Shown here: piece after piece, positions 42,009 through 52,201 of the stretch
How positions within the stretch are numbered: the first letter of the stretch is position 1
Layout of the letters: the number at the start of each line of letters is the position of its first letter
From: Bacteroidota bacterium
GTDB lineage: Bacteria; Bacteroidota; Bacteroidia; Cytophagales; Cyclobacteriaceae
Assembly (NCBI GenBank): GCA_016866385.1
Contig: VGMU01000010.1
Coordinates: forward strand, 1-61,328
DNA length: 61,328 nt
Reading direction: 5' to 3'
Made by a program: the position numbers and the translations under genes
The notes under the pieces: model-generated
What the model was told of the DNA's origin: nothing
Database searches by the model: none
What the model saw: only the letters and a program-made list of their open reading frames with translations

Positions 42009-42782
42009 ATGCGAATGACAAGAATAGCTTTACTGCTCATATGCCTGGTAGCAATAGTGGCTTGCCAAGAAAAAAATCAAGGTCCCGATGCCAGATTGAA
42101 TCAACCCGAACATTTTAAAAAACTTCTGGACGCCCATGGAGCATGGGAAAAATGGATTGAAGCAAGTTCTTTCTCCTTTGCCATGGTGCACGAAACTACT
42201 CTTGAATGGGAAAATCACTACCTCAGCCTAAAAGATGGTAGAGTTCGAATCGACGCTGACCTATTTCAGGCTGGAAATGATGGGGAAAAGGTTTGGATTA
42301 GCCCCAATCGCCAATCCTTCCCTGGGCAATCCGTGCGCTTTTACCATAACCTATATTCCACCTTCTTAAGTCTTCCCTATGCCCTTACCGACACCTTGGT
42401 CACCGTAACTAAGCTGGAAGATAGGGTATTTAATGGCCAAGCTTACCCAACCCTGGAAGCCAAGCTAAAAGAAGGCAAGCTTTTGGGTCCCTCTAATCGG
42501 TACGAACTTTTGATAGATCCCAATACGGGCCAATTGGCTTGGGTGCTGTATGCGGTGACCTATTACAATAAAAACAATCAGGTACAGGAAGCTTTGAAGT
42601 ACGAGGATTACAGGGATGCAGGAGGTCTAATTTTCCCAAGAGTCATCACGGGGTACCAGATTGAAAATGATTCTAGTACAAAAATCCGTTACCAAGTAAG
42701 CTATTCAGATATTTTCTTGGTCAACGAAGAATTAGTTGAAAGCTTGTTTGAAATGCCAAAGGGTGCAGTAACTTCCAATTAA
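42009..42782 (+). CDS. Lipoprotein of the LolA-like/DUF6503 type
   Basis: A 257-residue protein with a lipoprotein signal (LLLICLVAIVAC, lipid Cys at residue 19). The body is rich in antiparallel beta-strands: FSFAMVHETTLEWENHYLSLKDGRVRID, RYELLIDPNTGQLAWVLYAVTYY, and YEDYRDAGGLIFPRVITGYQ. This resembles the LolA/LolB-like fold of many Bacteroidota lipoproteins; the DUF6503 label is from memory. It is likely in the outer membrane or periplasmic face of the inner membrane. The function is unknown. It is divergent from the PepSY gene and convergent with metG. Confidence 0.78.
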   Translation: MRMTRIALLLICLVAIVACQEKNQGPDARLNQPEHFKKLLDAHGAWEKWIEASSFSFAMVHETTLEWENHYLSLKDGRVRIDADLFQAGNDGEKVWISPNRQSFPGQSVRFYHNLYSTFLSLPYALTDTLVTVTKLEDRVFNGQAYPTLEAKLKEGKLLGPSNRYELLIDPNTGQLAWVLYAVTYYNKNNQVQEALKYEDYRDAGGLIFPRVITGYQIENDSSTKIRYQVSYSDIFLVNEELVESLFEMPKGAVTSN

Positions 42783-42803
42783 AAGGAAAGTCCCCCTCCA
42801 TGC

Positions 42804-44864
42804 TTAAGAAATCACCGATCCAGGAGAGGTAGGTACATGAGGATGGAGAAGTTTCAATTTTCCATCATTTCCTTCTGCCATCAATATCATTCCTTCCGAA
42901 TCAATTCCCATCATGCTTCTAGGTGCAAGATTGATCAGCATGGTAACTTGCTTACCCACTAAAAATTCAGGTTCAAAATGCTCTGATACCCCACTCAAAA
43001 CGGTACGGTGCCCTAAGCCTGTATCCACCCTCAACTTCAGGAGTTTTTTGGACTTGGGCATGGTCTCTGCCTCAAGCACGGTCACCACACGCATGTCTAG
43101 TTTGGCAAAATCTTCGTAAGTAATCAAGGGCTTCATCTCGGGTACTGCTTTTTCAGTTGCCTCATTCATGGTCTTTGTAGTCATTAATTTTTGTACTTGT
43201 TGCTCCACCACCTCATCTTCAATTTTTTCAAACAATAAACCCAAGGTGCCCAAGGAAGTATGGGCCTTAAGCAAGGATAAATTGCCGGCATCTGACCATT
43301 TAGATGTAGTCAAGCCAAATAAATCCAGTAATTTTTTAGCTGTAAAGGGTAGAAATGGTTCTGATACTATGGCCAAATTCGCAGCCAAATTAAGCGCAAG
43401 GTTAAGTATGGTTTGGGTCCTGGCTTCATTTACCTTAATTTCCTTCCAAGGTTCGGTATCTGCGAGGTACTTGTTTCCTACGCGAGCCAAATCCATCACT
43501 AGGCTCAGAGCCTCTCTAAATCTGTATTTTTCTATGGAAGTTGCTATCTTCTCCGGAAATGCGGCCACTTCCTGAAGGACTTCTTCATCTATAGGGCTGA
43601 GCTCTCCCCGATCTGGAACCTGACCATTGAAAAACTTTTGATTCAACACCAAGGCCCGATTCACAAAATTTCCATAAATGGCAACCAATTCGGAATTTAT
43701 TCTGGATTGAAAATCCTTCCAGGTAAAGTCATTGTCTTTGGTTTCCGGAGCATTGGCGGTAAGTACGTAGCGCAGTTCATCTTGCTTACCTGGAAATTCT
43801 TCCAAGTATTCGTGCAACCATACCGCCCAATTCCGAGAAGTAGAAATTTTCTCTCCCTCCAGGTTCAAAAATTCATTGGCCGGTACATTTTCTGGCAAAA
43901 TATATCCCCCATGCGCTTTTAAAATGGCAGGAAAAATAATGCAATGAAAGACGATATTGTCCTTTCCAATAAAATGAACCAATTTGGTGCCCTCATCCTT
44001 CCAGAAAGGTTCCCAAGCTATGCCTTTTTCCTGTGCCCATTCCTTGGTGGATGAAATATATCCTATGGGCGCGTCAAACCATACGTATAGCACCTTGCCT
44101 GTGGCATGGGGTAAGGGAACTGGAATTCCCCATTCCAAATCTCGAGTCATAGATCGAGCCTGGAGTCCGTCACCGGCCTCCAGCCAGGATCGGCATTGTC
44201 CCAACACATTATTTTTCCAATCCTCTCCATGTTCCTCTAAAATCCACTGCGATAAGAAATCTTGGTAACGTGCCAAATCCAAAAACCAATGCTTTGTTTC
44301 CTTTAAAATAGGAGTCCCTCCACTCAATTTTGATTTGGGGTGGATCAGGTCTGTGGGACTCAAGGAAGTTCCACATTTTTCACACTGGTCTCCGTAGGCA
44401 TGTTCATTCCCGCATTTGGGACAGGTACCTACTATGTATCGGTCAGCCAAAAATTGTTTGGCCTCCTCATCGTAATATTGTTCGGTGGATTGCTCTAAAA
44501 ATTCCCCTTTTTGGTACAGATCTGTAAAAAAACCTTGAGCCGTTTCATGGTGAATAGGCGCAGAAGTTCTGGAATAATGATCGAAGCTAATTCCAAATTT
44601 TTCAAAACTATTTTTCATCAGCCCATGGTAATGATCTACCACTTCTTGAGGGCTTTTCCCTTCTTTCGTTGCTTTGATGGTGATGGCTACTCCATGTTCG
44701 TCTGATCCACAAATAAAGGCTACCTCCCTGTTTTGAGAGCGCAGGTACCTGACATAAATATCCGCAGGAACATAGCAACCTGCCAAATGCCCGATATGCA
44801 GGGGGCCATTGGCATAAGGCAAGGCGGAGGTTACAGTGTAGCGTTTAAAATATTTTTTACTCAT
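42804..44864 (-). CDS. metG: Methionyl-tRNA synthetase with C-terminal tRNA-binding domain
   Basis: A 686-residue class I synthetase that charges tRNA-Met. The ATP site motif HIGH is at PLHIGHLAG; the zinc knuckle [17 protein letters not shown] lies at about residues 145-165; the KMSKS-equivalent reads KISTS. The anticodon-binding helical domain covers about 390-550. Residues of about 575-686 form an EMAP/tRBD-like domain ([31 protein letters not shown]), which aids dimerisation and tRNA binding. The length and domain order are normal for MetRS. A perfect inverted repeat lies in its 5' leader. Confidence 0.95.
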   Translation of the reverse strand: MSKKYFKRYTVTSALPYANGPLHIGHLAGCYVPADIYVRYLRSQNREVAFICGSDEHGVAITIKATKEGKSPQEVVDHYHGLMKNSFEKFGISFDHYSRTSAPIHHETAQGFFTDLYQKGEFLEQSTEQYYDEEAKQFLADRYIVGTCPKCGNEHAYGDQCEKCGTSLSPTDLIHPKSKLSGGTPILKETKHWFLDLARYQDFLSQWILEEHGEDWKNNVLGQCRSWLEAGDGLQARSMTRDLEWGIPVPLPHATGKVLYVWFDAPIGYISSTKEWAQEKGIAWEPFWKDEGTKLVHFIGKDNIVFHCIIFPAILKAHGGYILPENVPANEFLNLEGEKISTSRNWAVWLHEYLEEFPGKQDELRYVLTANAPETKDNDFTWKDFQSRINSELVAIYGNFVNRALVLNQKFFNGQVPDRGELSPIDEEVLQEVAAFPEKIATSIEKYRFREALSLVMDLARVGNKYLADTEPWKEIKVNEARTQTILNLALNLAANLAIVSEPFLPFTAKKLLDLFGLTTSKWSDAGNLSLLKAHTSLGTLGLLFEKIEDEVVEQQVQKLMTTKTMNEATEKAVPEMKPLITYEDFAKLDMRVVTVLEAETMPKSKKLLKLRVDTGLGHRTVLSGVSEHFEPEFLVGKQVTMLINLAPRSMMGIDSEGMILMAEGNDGKLKLLHPHVPTSPGSVIS

Positions 44865-44884
44865 GGATTCAAGGACTCAATGGT

Positions 44885-44909
44885 AAACAGGTAAAAAATT
44901 TACCTGTTT
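44885..44909 (-). repeat. Perfect inverted repeat in the metG 5' leader
   Basis: Arms AAACAGGTAAA and TTTACCTGTTT (11 bp each) with a 3-nt spacer. Judged from the -7 element at 44918-44925, it begins about 3 nt after the transcript start and ends 20 nt before the metG ATG. It could be a 5'-end mRNA hairpin or a repressor operator over the start site. Confidence 0.75.
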
Positions 44910-44917
44910 TCAAGTTC

Positions 44918-44925
44918 CAAAGATA
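44918..44925 (-). promoter_or_regulatory. -7 promoter element for metG
   Basis: The minus strand reads TATCTTTG (TAnnTTTG). A TTTG lies 26 bp further upstream, slightly beyond the usual spacing. Confidence 0.45.
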
Positions 44926-45062
44926 GAAAAATCAGTGGAAGGGAGTGTGGACAAAAACAAGATTAATTCCAATGATTTCCTTTTCTCCTAGCTTTCTTCT
45001 TTACTTGAATGAAAATTGATCTGGATAAATATTACCCATTCTACAGGTTCTCCTCCCATTAA

Positions 45063-47561
<2,499 letters not shown>

Positions 47562-47600
47562 GAAAAAGGGAAATCAAAAAAATTTAGGAAGAAGAAAAAC

Positions 47601-48872
47601 CTAAGATTTGGTTACCAGGACTTTGTCGATTCTTTGCCCATCCTTATCCACCACTTCCAAGATGAGGTCTTGGACCTGCACCGAATCCCCAACATTTGGA
47701 ATGGAGCCACTTTTATGAAGTATTAAGCCTGCCAAGGTAGTGAAGCTCTTATTTTTATAGGAAATCTCAAGGTCAAAATACTTTTCAAAATCAATAATAG
47801 AATACTGACCATCAATGAGCCAAGAATTTTCATCCCGCTGAACCAATTGATAATCCGACTGGTCAAGCTCGGTAGCCTCTCCCACCAAGGCATCTACCAC
47901 ATCATCCATGGTTACAATACCAACTGTCACTCCATATTCATCAATCACCAACCCGTAGTGCAAGCGTTGGGCTTTAAAGAGTTCCAAAGCTTGGTAGGCA
48001 AACATGCTTTCATTTAAAAACAAAGGGGGTTTGGCTATTTTCTTCAGATCAAAGCCCTCTTGAAGACTTTTATCGAAGAGATCCTTGACCAAAACAATAC
48101 CCGTGATATTATCCAGATCTCCCTCTGCACATAGAGGATAGGCGGAATGCTTTTCTTGACTGATTTTTTTTCTAACCTCCTCTTCGGTGTCCTCCACATC
48201 AAAAAAAACCAATTCGCTACGGTGGGTAAGCAGGGTGTTGATTCTTCTATCCCCCAACTCAAAGACCCGCTCCACAATATCCTGCTCTATATTCATGATC
48301 TCCCCTCCTTCTGCACTTTCCTTGATCAAGGCCTTTAACTCTTCTTCCGAAATTTTACTCTCTGAGGTATGCTTAATTTGAAAAACCCAAAGCAAAAAAT
48401 CGTTGGAAACGCTCAAAAGCCAAACAAAGGGACTAGTCATTTTGGATAAAACCATCATGGGTTTGGAAACCCTCAAGGCAATTTGTTCGGGAAAGGTCAT
48501 CCCCAATCTTTTGGGAAAAAGTTCACCCAAAACGATAGAGAGGTACGTAATGCCTACCACGACAATCCCTACTGCGATGGAAGTAGAATAAGGAGCCAAA
48601 AAAGAAATTCCTTGTATGGCCTTATCCAAATCATCAGTCAAATTTTCTCCACTGTAAACCCCAAGCAAAACTCCAATCAGCGTGATGCCAATTTGTACGG
48701 TTGACATGAACTTGGTGGGGTTTTCTGAGAGCTCCAAGGCTGCCTTTGCCCCAAGTTTGCCCTGCTTTCTCAAACTTTCTAACTTAAATTTCCGAGCGGA
48801 AACCAAGGAAAGTTCAGCCATGGCAAAAATGCCATTGATAAGCACAAGCACCAGTATAATTACAATTTCCAC
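47601..48872 (-). CDS. CNNM/CBS transporter-like protein (HlyC/CorC family)
   Basis: A 423-residue membrane protein: a DUF21/CNNM domain with about four membrane segments (residues 1-150, FAMAELSLVSARKFKLESL and TYLSIVLGELFPKRLGM), a CBS pair (about 200-325, including VLVKDLFDKSL and YGVTVGIVTMDDVVDALVGE), and a C-terminal CorC_HlyC domain (about 340-423). Relatives handle magnesium or cobalt efflux, and one Bacteroidota member is gldE of gliding motility. The start is GTG at 48872. A TAnnTTTG element lies at 48898-48905 on its strand. Confidence 0.91.
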   Translation of the reverse strand: MEIVIILVLVLINGIFAMAELSLVSARKFKLESLRKQGKLGAKAALELSENPTKFMSTVQIGITLIGVLLGVYSGENLTDDLDKAIQGISFLAPYSTSIAVGIVVVGITYLSIVLGELFPKRLGMTFPEQIALRVSKPMMVLSKMTSPFVWLLSVSNDFLLWVFQIKHTSESKISEEELKALIKESAEGGEIMNIEQDIVERVFELGDRRINTLLTHRSELVFFDVEDTEEEVRKKISQEKHSAYPLCAEGDLDNITGIVLVKDLFDKSLQEGFDLKKIAKPPLFLNESMFAYQALELFKAQRLHYGLVIDEYGVTVGIVTMDDVVDALVGEATELDQSDYQLVQRDENSWLIDGQYSIIDFEKYFDLEISYKNKSFTTLAGLILHKSGSIPNVGDSVQVQDLILEVVDKDGQRIDKVLVTKS

Positions 48873-48897
48873 GTACGAATAATCAAGGAATTTTTCT

Positions 48898-48905
48898 CAA
48901 ATTTA
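48898..48905 (-). promoter_or_regulatory. -7 promoter element for the CNNM/CBS gene
   Basis: The minus strand reads TAAATTTG (TAnnTTTG), 26 bp before the GTG start. Confidence 0.4.
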
Positions 48906-48929
48906 ATTAAAATATCAAGCCCTAAAGTA

Positions 48930-48963
48930 TATAGCTAGGAACCCTTGGTCTAACCTAGCTGTA
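48930..48963. repeat. Inverted repeat upstream of the CNNM/CBS gene
   Basis: A 10-bp stem (perfect AGCTAGG/CCTAGCT core plus one wobble pair) with a 14-nt loop that itself holds ACC-CTT-GGT. It lies about 25 bp upstream of the CNNM/CBS -7 element. The rest of 48906-49130 is AT-rich with no recognised feature. Confidence 0.5.
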
Positions 48964-49132
48964 GTATACCTGGAGTAAAAGTTAGTCCTTTTTTTAAGTC
49001 TATTTTTAAAATGAATGGGATTTCTAAAAATCGCTTGTCTTTGAGAAGATTTTTAAGGAAAAACAAAATCTTAAAAAAACTTTCGATCAGGCTTTTTTCT
49101 TTTTTTAATCTCTAAAAAAACCTCATAGGTCC

Positions 49133-49140
49133 TATATTTG
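49133..49140 (+). promoter_or_regulatory. -7 promoter element for dapA
   Basis: TATATTTG, a perfect TAnnTTTG, 21 bp before the dapA ATG. It argues for the ATG at 49162 over the TTG at 49138, which lies inside the element. No -33 TTTG is seen. Confidence 0.5.
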
Positions 49141-49161
49141 TTTGGAATTAAAGCCACTACT

Positions 49162-50022
49162 ATGAATGCATTTAAAGGTACAGGAGTCGCATTGGTAACC
49201 CCATTTCTTGAAGATCTTCGCATTGACATAGCTAGTTTTCAAAACCTAATCGATCATGTAATCTCTGGTGGGGCAGACTATCTGGTGCCTCTAGGCACCA
49301 CAGGAGAATCTGCCACGCTCAGTGCCACAGAAAAGGCAGAGGTCCTTAAAGCATGTGTGGCACATACCAAAGGAAGATGTCCCATTATGGTTGGAATAGG
49401 GGGTAACCATACCCAAGCGGTATTAGATACCCTCTCGTCAACAGATTTTTATGGGGTAGCAGCAATCCTGTCGGTGAGCCCCTACTACAACAAACCTACA
49501 CAGGCTGGCATCATTGCTCATTTTAGGGCCATTGCAGATGCCTCCCCAGTACCGGTAATGCTATACAATATACCCGGTAGGACCATGTCCAACATGACTG
49601 CTTCTACTACCCTAACCCTTTCGCATCATCCCAACATCATTGGGATAAAGGAAGCCAGCGGCAATCTGGAACAATGCATACACATAGCTTCGGCCATGCC
49701 CAAAGATTTTTTGTTGCTTTCTGGAGAAGATATGCTCACAAAAGCCATTCAAAGCATAGGTGGAAGCGGCGTTATTTCCGTGCTCGCAAATGCTTTTCCT
49801 TCTACTTTTACCCAGATGGTCCATGGAGATTTGCAAGCTTCTCTTCATGCCAACTATTCCCTACTGAAGTACAATGATTTGATGTATCAGGAAGGAAATC
49901 CTGTGGGAATCAAACACTTACTATATAAAATGGGAGTGATCCACTCCGACCAAGTGAGGTTACCCTTACTGCGTGCTAGCCAAGAATTAGGTGAAAAAAT
50001 ATCCATGGCTTTGGAATTCTAA
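49162..50022 (+). CDS. dapA: 4-hydroxy-tetrahydrodipicolinate synthase
   Basis: DapA condenses pyruvate with aspartate semialdehyde in lysine and diaminopimelate synthesis. The 286-residue TIM barrel has GTGVALVTPF at the N-terminus, PLGTTGESATLSATEK, the proton-relay Tyr in VSPYYNKPTQAG, MLYNIPGRTM, and the Schiff-base Lys in IIGIKEASGNLEQC. xseA follows after 5 bp and xseB after that, so the three probably form one transcript. Confidence 0.95.
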   Translation: MNAFKGTGVALVTPFLEDLRIDIASFQNLIDHVISGGADYLVPLGTTGESATLSATEKAEVLKACVAHTKGRCPIMVGIGGNHTQAVLDTLSSTDFYGVAAILSVSPYYNKPTQAGIIAHFRAIADASPVPVMLYNIPGRTMSNMTASTTLTLSHHPNIIGIKEASGNLEQCIHIASAMPKDFLLLSGEDMLTKAIQSIGGSGVISVLANAFPSTFTQMVHGDLQASLHANYSLLKYNDLMYQEGNPVGIKHLLYKMGVIHSDQVRLPLLRASQELGEKISMALEF

Positions 50023-50027
50023 TCCCT

Positions 50028-51335
50028 ATGGAAGCCATCTCGATTTCACAACTTTCCGAGCACATTCAAGAAGTTTTGGAAAAGGAACTTCAGCCCCTAA
50101 TGTGGGTGATTGGGGAGTTTGCAGATTTTAGGCAAGCTCCTCAGGGACACGTGTACTTCGAACTCGTAGAAAAGCAGGGCAACCAAATTGCAGCAAAAAT
50201 TCGTGCCACTATCTGGCAATATACCTACCGAACTGTAGCTGGAAAATTTGAGGCCTTGACCGGCACCTCTCTAAAAAATGGGATGAAGGTCTTGGCACAA
50301 GTGAGTGTAAATTTTCATCCCGTTTTTGGCCTAAGCCTTAATGTAAAAGACATTGATCCTTCATTTTCCTTAGGAGAGAGGGCACGAGTTCGACAAGAAA
50401 CCATAGATCGATTGACTTCAGAAGGTAGTTTTGGAAAAAATGCCAGCCTTCCTCTCCCAGCAGTCATCCAACGCTTCGCTATTATATCCAGTCCCTCTGC
50501 TGCAGGATATGGTGATTTTGTCAATCAACTTGAAAATAACCCCCAAGGATACCGACTATACCACAAGCTTTTCCCCTCTTTGATGCAAGGAAATGAAGCG
50601 GTAGACAGCTTACTTTCTGCTTTTGATCAAGTGGAAAAAGCAGCTCAGCGCTTGCAACTCGAAGGGGTAGTTCTAATTCGAGGAGGAGGTGCACAATTGG
50701 ATTTAGATTGCTTCGATGACTATCGCTTAGGTGTAAGAATTGCCAATTTTCCCTTACCTGTATTTACAGGAATTGGCCACGAAAGGGATGAAACCATAGC
50801 CGATCTACTGGCTCATACGCGACTCAAAACCCCCACAGCAGTAGCAGAATTTATGCTTTCGAGTTTTAGGGAATTTGAAGAATTGGTAAATACCTGTTCT
50901 CAAAGATTGGATTGGATTACTCGTGGGAGATTTAAAGAGGAAGAGGGTAAAATTCAGGAATGTGCTCTTCAACTCAAGGGATTCACAAAAATGTGGATCT
51001 CCAAAGAAAGGGAAGCGCTGACGGTATACCCTTCTCGAGTGCTTCAAGCAGGAAAAAATTTACTCAAGGTTGAAAAAAATAGTCAAGCCCAATTAGAAGT
51101 CCTCCTAAAAAAGGAGGTTTCTCAGGTACTCGATGCTCAACACGAGCGCGTAGTACAACTGGAATACAGGTGTAATCAGGCAGATCCAGCGACCGTACTT
51201 AGAAAGGGATATACACGAAGTGAAATCAAGGGCAAACCCATTCAGGAGCAAACTGTACAGGTGGGCGAAAGCATGACCACATACACCTATCAACAGAAAA
51301 TTAGCAGTACCATCACAAGCATAGAGAAAAAATGA
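50028..51335 (+). CDS. xseA: Exodeoxyribonuclease VII large subunit
   Basis: XseA is the catalytic subunit of the nuclease that degrades single-stranded DNA and processes repair intermediates. The 435-residue chain starts with an OB-fold DNA-binding domain (about residues 1-115, LWVIGEFADFRQAPQGHVYFELVEK with its ssDNA loop), followed by the catalytic core with GYGDFVN, VVLIRGGGAQLDLDCFDDYRL and PVFTGIGHERDETIADLLAH, and a C-terminal coiled coil. The length is normal. The stop overlaps the xseB start by ATGA. Confidence 0.95.
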   Translation: MEAISISQLSEHIQEVLEKELQPLMWVIGEFADFRQAPQGHVYFELVEKQGNQIAAKIRATIWQYTYRTVAGKFEALTGTSLKNGMKVLAQVSVNFHPVFGLSLNVKDIDPSFSLGERARVRQETIDRLTSEGSFGKNASLPLPAVIQRFAIISSPSAAGYGDFVNQLENNPQGYRLYHKLFPSLMQGNEAVDSLLSAFDQVEKAAQRLQLEGVVLIRGGGAQLDLDCFDDYRLGVRIANFPLPVFTGIGHERDETIADLLAHTRLKTPTAVAEFMLSSFREFEELVNTCSQRLDWITRGRFKEEEGKIQECALQLKGFTKMWISKEREALTVYPSRVLQAGKNLLKVEKNSQAQLEVLLKKEVSQVLDAQHERVVQLEYRCNQADPATVLRKGYTRSEIKGKPIQEQTVQVGESMTTYTYQQKISSTITSIEKK

Positions 51336-51520
51336 AAGAATACACCTACACCCAAGCCATGCAGCGCTTGGAAGCAATATTGGCGCAACTTGAAGAAGGA
51401 TCGGCATCCATCGATACCTTATCAGAACTGGTAAAAGAAGCTGCTACCTTGGTCACTTTTTGCAAGACAAAACTAAAAACTACCGAAGAAGAAATTCAGC
51501 GCGCGTTTGAGGCAAATTGA
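51332..51520 (+). CDS. xseB: Exodeoxyribonuclease VII small subunit
   Basis: A 62-residue helical subunit. The pattern YTQAMQRLEAILAQLEEGSASIDTL followed by LVKEAATLVTFCKTKLKTTEEEI matches XseB. Several copies bind the XseA coiled coil and restrain the nuclease. It is coupled to xseA by a 4-bp overlap, the common arrangement. Confidence 0.93.
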   Translation: MKEYTYTQAMQRLEAILAQLEEGSASIDTLSELVKEAATLVTFCKTKLKTTEEEIQRAFEAN

Positions 51521-51555
51521 GGCCTAGGTAAAGAAACCGAATAAAAAGTTAAGAA

Positions 51556-52077
51556 TTAGTCCTGCACCGAAGCAACCCCTTCAATAACCTGCAAGAATTT
51601 TCTTGGGATAGTCACCAATATATTTTGGTAAATCCCTGGAATTCGAATCAAAAAATAATCCTTATTTCCTTTTTCTATGCATTCCCCCACCATATCTTGA
51701 AGGGATCCTCCAATGACTTTTACTTTTTCTCCTGGGGCAATTTCAGAGCCATCCGTTTCTATGGCCACTCCCGTAGCCACTACACGTTGTATGATTTCTA
51801 CGTCCTCCTCGCGGATGGTCGCTGGTACCCCAGAAAAATTTACAAACTTCACCGCCCCAGGTACTTGCAGACAGTTCCACAAATGGTTGCGATGGGTTTT
51901 AACAAAAACATAGCCATTAAATAAGGCCTTTTGCACCTTTTTTTTTCGATCTGTCCATTGCCTAAGCTCTTCCACTAAGGGTAAAAAAACCTCAACTCCT
52001 TCCTTCTGCAATCGATCGGCAACTTTTTTCTCTGCTCGGGAGCTGGTATACATCACGTACCACTGAAATTCTTGCAT
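51556..52077 (-). CDS. UpxY-type NusG paralogue (transcription antiterminator)
   Basis: A 173-residue NusG-superfamily protein. The NGN domain begins WYVMYTSSRAEKKVADRLQKEGVEVFLPL and includes ALFNGYVFVKTH; a KOW domain follows (about residues 115-170, IAPGEKVKVIGGSLQDMVGEC). Housekeeping NusG differs at several of these places; this looks like the specialised UpxY/LoaP/RfaH-type paralogue that helps polymerase read through long polysaccharide or secondary-metabolite operons. Such genes usually head their target operon, but this one is followed only by the convergent xseB, so its target lies elsewhere. Confidence 0.88.
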   Translation of the reverse strand: MQEFQWYVMYTSSRAEKKVADRLQKEGVEVFLPLVEELRQWTDRKKKVQKALFNGYVFVKTHRNHLWNCLQVPGAVKFVNFSGVPATIREEDVEIIQRVVATGVAIETDGSEIAPGEKVKVIGGSLQDMVGECIEKGNKDYFLIRIPGIYQNILVTIPRKFLQVIEGVASVQD

Positions 52078-52132
52078 GCGTACTTAGGCTTGGGGGGTAA
52101 ATCTAAAAAAACATCTTTATTTCCACACTACA

Positions 52133-52168
52133 AATAAAAAAACCCCTGGAACAACATTCCAAGGGTTT
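52133..52168 (-). terminator. Intrinsic terminator after the RND efflux operon
   Basis: A 12-bp stem with one mismatch (AAACCC...GGGTTT outer, TGGAA/TTCCA inner, 5-nt loop), followed on the minus strand by about seven T. It lies 34 bp past the pump gene stop codon. Confidence 0.8.
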
Positions 52169-52201
52169 AATCAAAAAAACCACCAACCTTATCAGTAATG
52201 C

